This document shows positions 1-8,430 of a DNA stretch of 64,000 bases, piece after piece. The position numbers and the translations under genes are program-made. The first letter of the stretch is position 1. Every line of letters starts with the position of its first letter. The notes below the pieces were generated by a model, which was given only the letters and a program-made list of their open reading frames with translations, made no database searches and was not told the DNA's origin. Source of the DNA: Adiantum capillus-veneris (Eukaryota; Streptophyta; Polypodiopsida; Polypodiales; Pteridaceae); NCBI GenBank assembly GCA_014529385.2, contig CM043967.1, positions 134,675,182 to 134,739,181 on the forward strand, given 5' to 3'.

Positions 1-2
1 CA

Positions 3-2249
3 AGGATGCGACCCATCTACTTTGCTAGTAGGGTCATGAATGCTTTAGAGAGAGGCTACACGGAGGACGAACTCATGATGCTTTCTCTCATGTTTGCGAT
101 AAGGAAGTTTAGATCCTACTTTCTCCCAAAACCTTTTGTAATCCTCAACGCAGAGAATTTTTTCCCTTGGGTGTCATCTCAAATGAATCTTAGTACTAGG
201 ATCTCAAAGTGGATTATGGAGTTGCAAGAGCTTCAATACTCTTTCAAGGTAGAAGATAGTGTGCGTGCACAATTGGCAGGGATTCTCACTTATAGGGTGC
301 ATGAAAAGGAGATTAAAGTGCCTGAAGTAAAGACCCTACCATTGCCACCACCAAAAAGTATTCCTAATGCTTTTACCTTGTTCTTTGATGGAGCTTTTCG
401 TCGAGCCACAGGAAAAGCAGGGGGAGGGCTAGTGTTGCTCAACCCAAGTGGAGAGGTGGTCATGAAAGAGAAGGTCAATCTACCAGGTTCAACTAGCAAC
501 AATGAAGCAGAATACGACACACTACTTCATGGTTTGAAGATGTGCATTGGCCAAGGGATAAAACGTCTCATGGTAAAGGGAGATGCACTTCTCATTGTTA
601 AACAGATTTTAGGCATTTGGGCATGCAAGAATGAAAGCTTAAGGACAAAAGTTCACGCCATTCGTAAGATGTTTAATCAGTTTGAAGAAGTGCAACTATA
701 TCATATTCCGAGGAAAAAAAATGAAGATGCCGATTTACTTGCACAACAAGCAGTTACATGTGTTGAGAGAGAAGTGCAGGTCATCATGGTGGCAGCAGCT
801 GTCAAGCAACCGAGATACCAGGGATTGGAGTCATTGGCTCCCATTATTGGCTACATTTTGGAGGGTGAGTTTCCACAAGACTTCATGAAGGCTCAGAAGA
901 GGAGACTCATGAAGAAGGCAAGTTTCTATCTCTTCCTAGAAGGCTCCCTCTATCAAAAAGGGAAGGATCAAGTGTGCAGAAGAGTACCAACTATCGAGGA
1001 AATTCCAGCCATTCTAAAAGGTTTGCATGAAGAGGCATGTGGTGGTCATTTTGCCCAAGAATCAACTGTGAAGAAGATTTTGCTTGCGGGGTATGGTTGG
1101 CCAAGCTTGCATGTGGATGTTCAACATTGGTGTAAAAGCTGTCACAATTGTCAGATAAATGGAAATAGAAGGTTGGTGCATGGCCCGAGGCAAATAGTGC
1201 TTGCAAATGGACCCTTTGAAAAGTGGGGCATTGATGCTATGGGTCCTCTTCCTAGGACAAAAAATGGCAAACTCTACATTCTAGTGGCTGTAGACTATAT
1301 GACTAGGTGGGTGGAAGCTCAAAGTGTGGCAAGAGTGAATGAGAGGACAGTTAGCAAGTTTGTGTACAATCACATTTGTTGCAGATTTGTCACACCTTTG
1401 AAGATCATTTCTGATAATGGTCCAGGGTTTAGGAAGGGCTTGCTCACAGAAGTTTGTGAAGAGCTTCACATTCTACATCGTCATAGCACACCATACTACC
1501 CACAGTCAAATGGTTTGGTAGAAAAAGCTAATGGTGTCATTGCAGGCATCATTAGAAAGATGGCGAAAAACAAGACAAAGTTGTGGGATGACTTCTTGGA
1601 TGGTGCCTTGTGGGCGTATCGAACCACATATAGGGAAGCCACGGAGTTCACACCATTTCACTTGGTCTATGGTCAAGAGGCTTTACAGCCAATTGAACTA
1701 AACATTCCAACAATGCGACTTCATGGCAAATCAGCACAAGATGATCAAGAGGTATGGATGGATCGACTTCTTACGTTAGTGGAGCTTGAGTGGAAAAGAG
1801 AAGCAACATATGAGTGCTACAAGAGAAAAGCCACACAAGCGAAAGAAACGCACGACAAGAAACTGAAGGACAAAGGCATCAAGGAAGGAGAGCTTGTGCT
1901 AAGGTATGACAATCGACTTGACAATTGTTTTGATGCCAAGTTTGAAACTAGATGGCAAGGGCCATACATAGTCAAGAAGGCTTTCAATTCTAGTTACTAT
2001 CAGCTTATGGACTTGAATGGTAAAGAGCACTCCAGGAAGGTAAACGGGTATCGCTTGAAGCCCTATTTGAGTCGCCTTCTACCAAAGGATCTACCAAAGA
2101 TCTGTCCAAAGGCCGCTGTCTCATGTAAGTATTGTTACATGAAGCATGAGTGTGACTCCAGCCAACATTCTGAGGGGCCAAACAATGAAGATCTCGTCAA
2201 GGACTCTGAAGCACTCTCTTTGGAAAAGATGCTCTATGATGGTACATGA
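3..2249 (+). CDS. Element A pol C-terminal part: RNase H, archaeal-type RNase H, integrase (partial)
   Basis: The frame is open from the first bases, so the protein begins upstream of the window; it ends at a TGA. Counting from the first Met (position 6), residues 1-100 are the end of the gypsy RNase H and connection. Residues 124-250 are a second RNase H with FFDG, NNEAEY, KGDALL and NEDAD carrying the acidic residues. Residues 340-385 hold an HHCC zinc finger. The integrase core has D410, D470 and E506, with 35 residues between the last two, as expected for D,D35E. A basic C-terminal region follows. No stop or frameshift interrupts it, unlike the copy in element C. Retrotransposon Pol makes and integrates cDNA in the nucleus. 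Confidence 0.9.
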   Translation, partial: RMRPIYFASRVMNALERGYTEDELMMLSLMFAIRKFRSYFLPKPFVILNAENFFPWVSSQMNLSTRISKWIMELQELQYSFKVEDSVRAQLAGILTYRVHEKEIKVPEVKTLPLPPPKSIPNAFTLFFDGAFRRATGKAGGGLVLLNPSGEVVMKEKVNLPGSTSNNEAEYDTLLHGLKMCIGQGIKRLMVKGDALLIVKQILGIWACKNESLRTKVHAIRKMFNQFEEVQLYHIPRKKNEDADLLAQQAVTCVEREVQVIMVAAAVKQPRYQGLESLAPIIGYILEGEFPQDFMKAQKRRLMKKASFYLFLEGSLYQKGKDQVCRRVPTIEEIPAILKGLHEEACGGHFAQESTVKKILLAGYGWPSLHVDVQHWCKSCHNCQINGNRRLVHGPRQIVLANGPFEKWGIDAMGPLPRTKNGKLYILVAVDYMTRWVEAQSVARVNERTVSKFVYNHICCRFVTPLKIISDNGPGFRKGLLTEVCEELHILHRHSTPYYPQSNGLVEKANGVIAGIIRKMAKNKTKLWDDFLDGALWAYRTTYREATEFTPFHLVYGQEALQPIELNIPTMRLHGKSAQDDQEVWMDRLLTLVELEWKREATYECYKRKATQAKETHDKKLKDKGIKEGELVLRYDNRLDNCFDAKFETRWQGPYIVKKAFNSSYYQLMDLNGKEHSRKVNGYRLKPYLSRLLPKDLPKICPKAAVSCKYCYMKHECDSSQHSEGPNNEDLVKDSEALSLEKMLYDGT

Positions 2250-2261
2250 ATATACCATCAT

Positions 2262-2273
2262 CCTGGGGGAGGG
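2262..2273 (+). other. Polypurine tract of element A
   Basis: A purine run (gggggaggg) shortly after the pol stop codon. In element C the same run is directly followed by the LTR; here about 92 bases lie between it and the LTR-like start. It would prime plus-strand DNA synthesis. Confidence 0.6.
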
Positions 2274-4083
2274 CACCTCTCTTCACAATCTCTCCAGTCC
2301 ATCCTGCAGAATCAATACTTTCTTCTTCCATCAAAGAGATAAGTCTTAACTTTTCTATGTTGCATTGAGACCCTCCGTTTTTCGGCTCTCTGTAATTTCC
2401 ATAGTGAGTTATCTCACCCTATCAAATCACTCAAACACTGTGGTTACCCTCACCCTTTCACTGTATATAGGTGCGTGTGAGTTAGGGGACTTTTCCCATA
2501 TCTCCTTACTGAAATAAAAAACCCTCAATTAGCTAGTCATTGGGCTAGTTGAGCCAAAAAAATAAAAAATATAAAAAATATAAGTATATTATGGCCCATG
2601 CGTATGTAAATATTTCTTTGTATATAGGGCCTAAATAAAAGATTTTTTCATAATTATTTTGGTATTTATTTAAATATTTCTACCTAGGTGTGTGTTATTT
2701 ATGCTCTGTACATTGCCTCACCATTACCACAATTTTTCTTACCATTTTTCATACTCTTTATTCCATATAGAAATATTTTCATGTAAGATTCTCTTATATT
2801 TGGTGTAACTCCACCCCAAAAAAAATCCAAAAAAACTAGTTTTATTTATGTGTATATTTTTTCACTATTGTGATTTTTCCCTTCCTACATCTATTTTGTT
2901 TTTTTTCTAAAAAATTAGAACACCAAAAATATTTATCTTTTTATGATAGCCTCATAATGAGAGAGATTTCTTTTGACCCTTTTATATTTTTTCCACTTAT
3001 ATTATTTATATTTGACATGTACATATTTTTTAGACCCCTCAATATTTGATTTTCTTAGTTGTACTATTCACTTATATCATGATCTCAACAATATCTTCAA
3101 TTATAGACCTACCAAATACGTTCAAGGGTAGGTGGCATGCATATATGCACTATGGAGGGCTCACTCTTGGAGGTATTCAAAAGAATCATCCAAAGAAGGA
3201 CCCCACAAGGACCTTGTGCAGTGGAAAAAAATGGTCGTTTTTGCTGAATTTTTAAAGTTCACTTGCTCTCAGAATTTGAAAAGGTGATACAAACAAAAGT
3301 TGTAGCTCGTGGGCTGAACTTTTGCCTCAAATGTTTTCATATTTTTTTGAGCTACGAGGTGTGAGCTATGATTTTATTAGTGGACCCCACTTTTCCCATG
3401 TTATGCAGCCACACTCTCTCTTCCACTTTATCATTTTCCTCTTTCACACACACTCCTCCAGTCATCATCCCCACCTCTCTCACCACTCCTCTCTGCACCC
3501 TACTCACCTTCTCCTCAACCTTGAAGAATAAGAGAAACCATGGTGAACTCATACCTCCCACACACAATTCCATTCCAAAATTGACCACCTAGTCTCATTT
3601 TTCCTCCTCCAAATTACCCATATCTATCAAAAAAACCACAAAATTCAGCCTCTTCTCTTAAAATACAGCATCATGGGGGTTGATTACTCAGCTTCAATTA
3701 CCTTGTCTCTCAAGGAAGGTCAAGAGTGGAGGAAAAATGTACCGTCAAAGCTAGTGGACCGTCAACAAGCGTCAAAATTGGCCCTACTCAAGACACTTGG
3801 AGCATCAACCTTGTAATAAATCCACCTTTTCTTACCTCTTAAGAGTTTTTCTTCCTTATTTGTATCCTACATGGATACTCCCATTGTAAATATCCAATTC
3901 CATTTGTAAATTAATACTAACTCTACTAACACTAACCCACTATGAAAAGTCCTATCACCTCCATTTCTCTCCTCTCTCTTTCCCCACCAACTTCTTGATA
4001 ATTCCAAGCAAAAGAAATTAAATAAACTGCTGAAAATCTAACCCAACCATGGTTAGAGGAGTAACCCTAGCCTTCAAAATTGC

Positions 4084-4091
4084 TATAAAAG
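4084..4091 (+). promoter_or_regulatory. TATA box in LTR of element A
   Basis: TATAAAAG in a context (gctataaaaggaggg) that is the same in element C's LTR. It lies about 900 bp before the LTR end, which suggests a long R-U5 part. Transcription start is inferred about 30 bp downstream. Confidence 0.5.
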
Positions 4092-4741
4092 GAGGGTGTA
4101 GCTAGCACAAAAAGGAGGGGGCCATAAGCTATGCTATAGCTTGAGAAGCCAAGCTCAACCTCTCTAGAAGGAGCTCTTGAGTGGAAGCTCATTGTCTTAT
4201 GCATGTGCATGTGTTGTAATAGGGGATTAGCAAGGGAACTCTATGCCATTGTAAGAGAGAGAGTGATCATTCAATTGAGAGTAGGAAATCTATCATTTCT
4301 CCTACTAGTGTAAGCCCAACATTTGCTGAATCAAGGAGGGTGGATTTGGACTAAGCTTGGATACTTTGTCTCCCTTCCAACGTGAATTAATGGACAACAA
4401 TGATGCGTAAGTGTCTTGGTGTTTTTTGTTAAGTTCTTGATAGCTTGTCTCTGGTGTTGTCATCAATCTAGCCATAAATCCCACATACTGTAAGAGGGCG
4501 ACAGGGTGGAGAGGACTCCCCTGGCCTTAAGACAGTGATTGGGGTGGCTTTTCTTGTGATGTGTTGTGGTGAAATTTACGCAAGATATGTTGAACAAATA
4601 CTAATCTCACTTTGATTTGTCATGACAGATTTGTAAGAAGGTATTAATGCAACAAGCACCCCCTCCCCCTTTCTCTCTCTTTCTTAAAATATAGTTGTGT
4701 TTGCTTGATCATTGCCGATACGTTTCAAAGCAGCCCGAGCA

Positions 4742-4742
<1 letters not shown>

Positions 4743-4815
<73 letters not shown>
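4743..4815 (+). repeat. (CT)n microsatellite inside the LTR
   Basis: About 72 bases of almost pure CT dinucleotide repeat. The same microsatellite sits at the equivalent place in element C's 5' LTR, so it was present in the family ancestor. Reading frames through it (Ser-Leu repeats) are not genes. Confidence 0.95.
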
Positions 4816-4817
<2 letters not shown>

Positions 4818-4989
4818 GCGTCCTAGTTCGCATCCAAAACTAGGTGGTGCCCGAAATTTGTGTAGGGTTAGGTTGCGGGTTTGTGTGTGTGTTTGTTGTT
4901 TTTTCCAACCCCAACCCAATTGAGCAGCATGGGAGCCTAGAAGAGTGCTTGGAGGCCACTCTTCTTATTGCCCACCCCAGACCGCCTCA

Positions 4990-5456
4990 CTACCTCTCAT
5001 AGACTATAATTTTTCTTTTGATGTAAGCATAGTTATCTTGCTATGAACCAAGAGGATTTGTACACACAATTAATCCCAATCACTAGACAAAATATATATA
5101 TTATGGTAAGCACCAAACTACAATTCCAAAGAACAATTCGTAGCCTATTTGGTCAGTCAAGATTGAATGCCATTAACTCATCTATTAACCCTTTCATATT
5201 ACCCATGATACAGTATGACCATAGCCTTGATGTTTTCATTTTCGTATTGTTTTGACATTCTCTTTTGTGTTCTTTCTTTGTGTGTGTAAGTGCAAGAGAG
5301 AAAGAGTGAGTCTTCTTTGATTGCACTTCTTTCCAAACCCTAGTCTTCATGGCATCTATGGTTTAACTCCTTCATATAGTTTTTGTTGAGTTCTCTCACA
5401 AACACTCACAGCCATAAGCCCGGTGCTTTCCTGGCAAGACCACAAATTTCTCGACA
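4990..5456 (+). repeat. Remnant of 5' LTR of element B
   Basis: It aligns without gaps to 13012-13478, the end of the 3' LTR, and ends with the same CTCGACA. The left edge is the point where element A inserted, and this point falls inside the 72-codon leader ORF. Confidence 0.95.
5043..5255 (+). CDS. Leader peptide P70 (70 aa, unknown function), 5' LTR copy of element B
   Basis: A 70-codon ORF starting with MNQEDLY and ending SLDVFIFVLF, followed by TGA. I do not recognise the product. It is the same as the copy in the 3' LTR apart from a few substitutions, which the LTR duplication explains. The important match is to element C, where an ORF of the same length (with one stop) lies in the leader before gag and shares 43 of 70 residues without gaps. 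The C-terminal third is hydrophobic, but no clear membrane helix of full length is seen. It would be carried on the element B transcript upstream of gag. Its ATG overlaps the stop of the preceding 72-codon ORF, whose upstream part is cut away by element A in this copy. Confidence 0.55.
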   Translation: MNQEDLYTQLIPITRQNIYIMVSTKLQFQRTIRSLFGQSRLNAINSSINPFILPMIQYDHSLDVFIFVLF

Positions 5457-5462
5457 TATTTT

Positions 5463-5480
5463 TGGTGAACCCGACGCGAA
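5463..5480 (+). other. Primer binding site of element B
   Basis: TGGTGAACCCGACGCGAA starts six bases after the LTR end. It begins with TGG, the complement of tRNA CCA. It is not the initiator-Met site seen in elements E, F and H. The tRNA partner was not identified. Confidence 0.6.
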
Positions 5481-5497
5481 TCTGCTAGGGTGAGAGT

Positions 5498-7885
5498 TTG
5501 TGGGTAACCATGGGTGATCATGTTGAGCAACAGGGTATGCATTTTGACCTAGCAACAATGCAAATGTTTCAAGCATTTGCAATGTTCATGCAACAACAAC
5601 ATGCTACTGAAAGAAGGGAGATTTCAGCAACGAAGGCCATACAAGCGGTCGTCAACAGAATGGATCACTTCAATGGAAAAGATGTAACCAAGTACTTACA
5701 CGAGTATGTGAAGGAGATGGAGCTGCATCGCGTGTCAGAAGGTGAGATGATTCAAAGCTTTGAGCTAGTTGTTTCTCCAGAAATTAGGGAACATGTTAGG
5801 GCAATTAAAGATGGGCATGGGAGAAATTGGGAAGAACTCAAAGTAGCTTTAAAGGAGGAATATTTCATGGAGGACTCGGAGAGAGTGACCAAAAGGACAT
5901 TCTTAGAATGTGTAGACAAGCCAAAGCAAGGACTATCAATAACAGAGCTACTTAGGGAATTTGAGTGGCGCTATGCACAACTCACTAGGACAGAAAGGGC
6001 CACACTAGATACAGAGAAGACAGATCTTTTCTTACAAGCTGCAGGTAAAGAGTTTCAAGAAAATTTGGAGCTTCTTCTTGAAGATAAAGATGTTGAGCAA
6101 GGACTAAAGACCGACTGGAATGAGGTTGAAGGTGTTGTCTCACTGCTTGCCAAACGACAAAGAAGAAGGGACAAGATGGTAGTAAACACTACAAGTCCTT
6201 CCACCTCAACTTCTGACAAAATGGTAAAGCCTACTTTTATCGCTCCTAAGTTTGATGATTCCATGCTAGATGAGCTTGTGAAGGGAATGCGTGACTTGAA
6301 GGTGAAGTTTGCAAAGCTTGAAGAAAAAGGCCAACCATCAGGGCCACTTCCTAGGCAAAGACAACAGCCCAAAGAAGGGTTTGTTAATAGATGTATTTGG
6401 TGTGATAGTACAGACCATGTAATAAGGGATTGTGATGATTTTAGTGATGCTTTGTCAAAAGATGTTGTCTTTTTTAAGGATGGTAAAATACACTTAAGAG
6501 AGACAGGTCTACCCTTGAGAACTAACTTTGGGAAGGGGGGAATGCAAACCTTAGTTGAAGATATGGCAACCAAGCATGCCACCTCTTCAGTTGAGGCAGC
6601 TACTTATGGAGTAAAAATTGAACATTTTTGTGATGAAGAGGTGAGTGACCATCATGGTCAAATTTGGCCAAATGTCATGCAATTAGCTAAAAAGGGAAAG
6701 CTTACAAAAGAGATTCTACATGAAGCAGGTGATTGCATACGTCTAGAAATAGGATGGAATGATCCAGTGGACTCATTGTCAGTGCATGCCTACATTACAA
6801 AATGCCAACAAAATGAGGCAATTGTAGAAGAGAAGCGCAGACATGAGAATGCTGATGAAGGACCATCAAAAAGAGCTTTTAGAAGTGGGGAAAGAAGCGA
6901 CTCAATGCCTTCTCAAACACCCTCAACACAAGGAGAATCTCCACCTAAAGTACTCATGGAGGAGTCTACAACAGGAAAGAAGAAAGAGCCAACGAAAGGT
7001 AAGACAAAAGGCCCAACTTATAAACTACAATCTGATATTGAGGTTGCTACAGATTTAAAGAAAGTCTTGGAGGAAAGGATCTTGAATAGAAAGATTGAGT
7101 TTACTCTGGGAGAAGTTCTTGGCATTGCAAAGCGTGAATTCCATGAGGAGATCATTGAAATCGTCAAGAGAAAGAGGCAAACCCTTGCTGAAGTTTCTCG
7201 TCCACAGGTTGAAGGGGAAACCTCAAAGACACAAGGGATGCAACTGCAAAATAAGGAGAATGATGGAGCTGTGGTAGGATGCTACCAATCTAGTGGGAGA
7301 GTGAAGCAAGTGTATTTCTCAAATGATGATGAAGAAGTTGAAGATATTCTTAGGAGTTACTATTCACGAAGTCATTGGGCAAGGGCTACTACAGAAACTT
7401 TGGTCAAGGTAGGTGATCTTGAAGAACCATTTGTTGCCTTGATTGACCATGGTTTAGAAATAAACATAATGTCAAAGAGTCTCTACAACAAGTGCAAATG
7501 GCCGATGGACACAGATCATGGATGGATGGTAAAAGTGGCAAATAATTCATCCGGTGAATTGTATGCAGCATGTCCATGTGTGAAGGTAACAATAGGTGAT
7601 GTAAAGATTGACCAAAACTTCTTTGTACAGGATACATCTTCATATCATCTCATCCTTGGACAACCCTACATTGTGGGAGTTCGAATGGAAACAAAGGTAA
7701 TGGATGATGGTTCAACATATGCTAGAATACGTAGCAAAGATGGTAAACGAGCTGTCCAATTTCTCACAGTCTGTGTAAACCATGAAAGAAATCGTGACAG
7801 CCTCAGAGAACATCCTCTACCAAAGGTAAGCAAAGAGTTTCATGATCATAGAGAAATGATGGGTTTTGGCCAAGTACCATTGTAA
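5498..7885 (+). CDS. Element B Gag-protease polyprotein
   Basis: An open frame of 795 codons; the second ATG (5510, MGDHVEQQGM) may be the true start. Residues 40-230 are the Gag core region, helical and charged. A zinc knuckle of the C-X2-C-X4-H-X4-C type (CIWCDSTDHVIRDC) lies near residue 300. A long, lysine- and glutamate-rich linker follows. An aspartic protease-like domain lies at about residues 640-760, with LIDHGLEINIM at the active site and LILGQPYI as the ILG motif. The usual DSG/DTG is DHG here, so activity is doubtful. Gag forms the particle that packages element RNA; protease cuts Gag-Pol. The frame is closed at 7885, and pol continues beyond a damaged stretch. Confidence 0.85.
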   Translation: MWVTMGDHVEQQGMHFDLATMQMFQAFAMFMQQQHATERREISATKAIQAVVNRMDHFNGKDVTKYLHEYVKEMELHRVSEGEMIQSFELVVSPEIREHVRAIKDGHGRNWEELKVALKEEYFMEDSERVTKRTFLECVDKPKQGLSITELLREFEWRYAQLTRTERATLDTEKTDLFLQAAGKEFQENLELLLEDKDVEQGLKTDWNEVEGVVSLLAKRQRRRDKMVVNTTSPSTSTSDKMVKPTFIAPKFDDSMLDELVKGMRDLKVKFAKLEEKGQPSGPLPRQRQQPKEGFVNRCIWCDSTDHVIRDCDDFSDALSKDVVFFKDGKIHLRETGLPLRTNFGKGGMQTLVEDMATKHATSSVEAATYGVKIEHFCDEEVSDHHGQIWPNVMQLAKKGKLTKEILHEAGDCIRLEIGWNDPVDSLSVHAYITKCQQNEAIVEEKRRHENADEGPSKRAFRSGERSDSMPSQTPSTQGESPPKVLMEESTTGKKKEPTKGKTKGPTYKLQSDIEVATDLKKVLEERILNRKIEFTLGEVLGIAKREFHEEIIEIVKRKRQTLAEVSRPQVEGETSKTQGMQLQNKENDGAVVGCYQSSGRVKQVYFSNDDEEVEDILRSYYSRSHWARATTETLVKVGDLEEPFVALIDHGLEINIMSKSLYNKCKWPMDTDHGWMVKVANNSSGELYAACPCVKVTIGDVKIDQNFFVQDTSSYHLILGQPYIVGVRMETKVMDDGSTYARIRSKDGKRAVQFLTVCVNHERNRDSLREHPLPKVSKEFHDHREMMGFGQVPL

Positions 7886-8430
7886 AGCGGGATTGCAGGG
7901 GTACAGAAAGAAAAAGGGTCTCGCTTGATCCAAAAATAGGTGAAACTTTCTCGATGAGCTCCTTGGTAACAAGGAATGGATCAGTATGTTTTACAAAACT
8001 TGAAGATTTGAAGAGATATGAGAGGCAATATGTGCATAATGTACAAATAGGCATGAAAAAGAGTGGGTTGCTAAAGCCTACTGAAAATGTTTTGGGTTTG
8101 TGTGATTGAAGTTTCTTTTGTAGATACTATGGGTGAGCTTGATGCTATAATGGGGTCTAATTTGCATCTTGAAAATGAAGTTGTGGAAGTTTGCTCTATG
8201 GAAATGTATCAAGTAATAGAAGCCTTTAAAGAAAGCCAAACAGTTGGCCCAGAAGTCCATGTTGAAACTAAATACAAGAGTGTAGCAAAGAAGGTGAAAC
8301 CAGTAGCTTCACCCTTACCACCCAACAACAAGGAAAAGATTGAATAGGCTTCTTTACAACCAAGTTTGCGGAATCCTAAAAAGATCGGGCATACCTTCAC
8401 AAAGGAGTCCTTTCAAGAGTTTCAGATTGG
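7886..8430 (+). pseudogene. Broken linker between protease and RT of element B
   Basis: No single frame is open. Short stretches in different frames (for example 8087-8347) read as charged protein-like sequence, consistent with the protease-RT linker of a Gag-Pol polyprotein after several frameshifts and stops. It aligns with nothing else in the window. Confidence 0.5.

Larger units (their letters stand above)
1..4989 (+). mobile_element. Element A: Tat-like Ty3/gypsy retrotransposon, 3' part
   Basis: Only the 3' half lies in the window: the end of pol, a polypurine tract and a 3' LTR. Two RNase H domains occur in a row, a gypsy-type one at the very start and an archaeal-type one after it, followed by integrase. 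This dual arrangement is known for the Tat/Ogre lineage. The element is a close relative of element C further right; pol and LTR can be aligned along most of their length. The right end (cgcctca) abuts sequence that matches the interior of element B's LTR, so A inserted into B. The left end and its target duplication lie outside the window. Confidence 0.9.
2366..4989 (+). repeat. 3' LTR of element A
   Basis: The sequence from about 2366 aligns with the 5' LTR of element C (33059-35773) almost from end to end, including the TATA region, the CT microsatellite and the terminal cgcctca. The first 15 or so bases differ from C (TGAGACCC against TGATAGCC), so the left edge is less certain than the right. 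The right edge is fixed because the next base continues as element B LTR sequence. It is about 2.6 kb, long for a plant gypsy LTR but normal for Tat/Ogre elements. It carries promoter and polyadenylation functions. Confidence 0.85.

Noticed and set aside
3352-3588. A 78-codon minus-strand ORF seen three times (also 34045-34281 and 42674-42910)
   Set aside because: All three are the same place in near-identical LTR copies, so conservation comes from LTR identity. There is no independent relative and no domain.
4705-4923. ORFs rich in Ser-Leu or Arg-Glu
   Set aside because: They are translations of the CT microsatellite.
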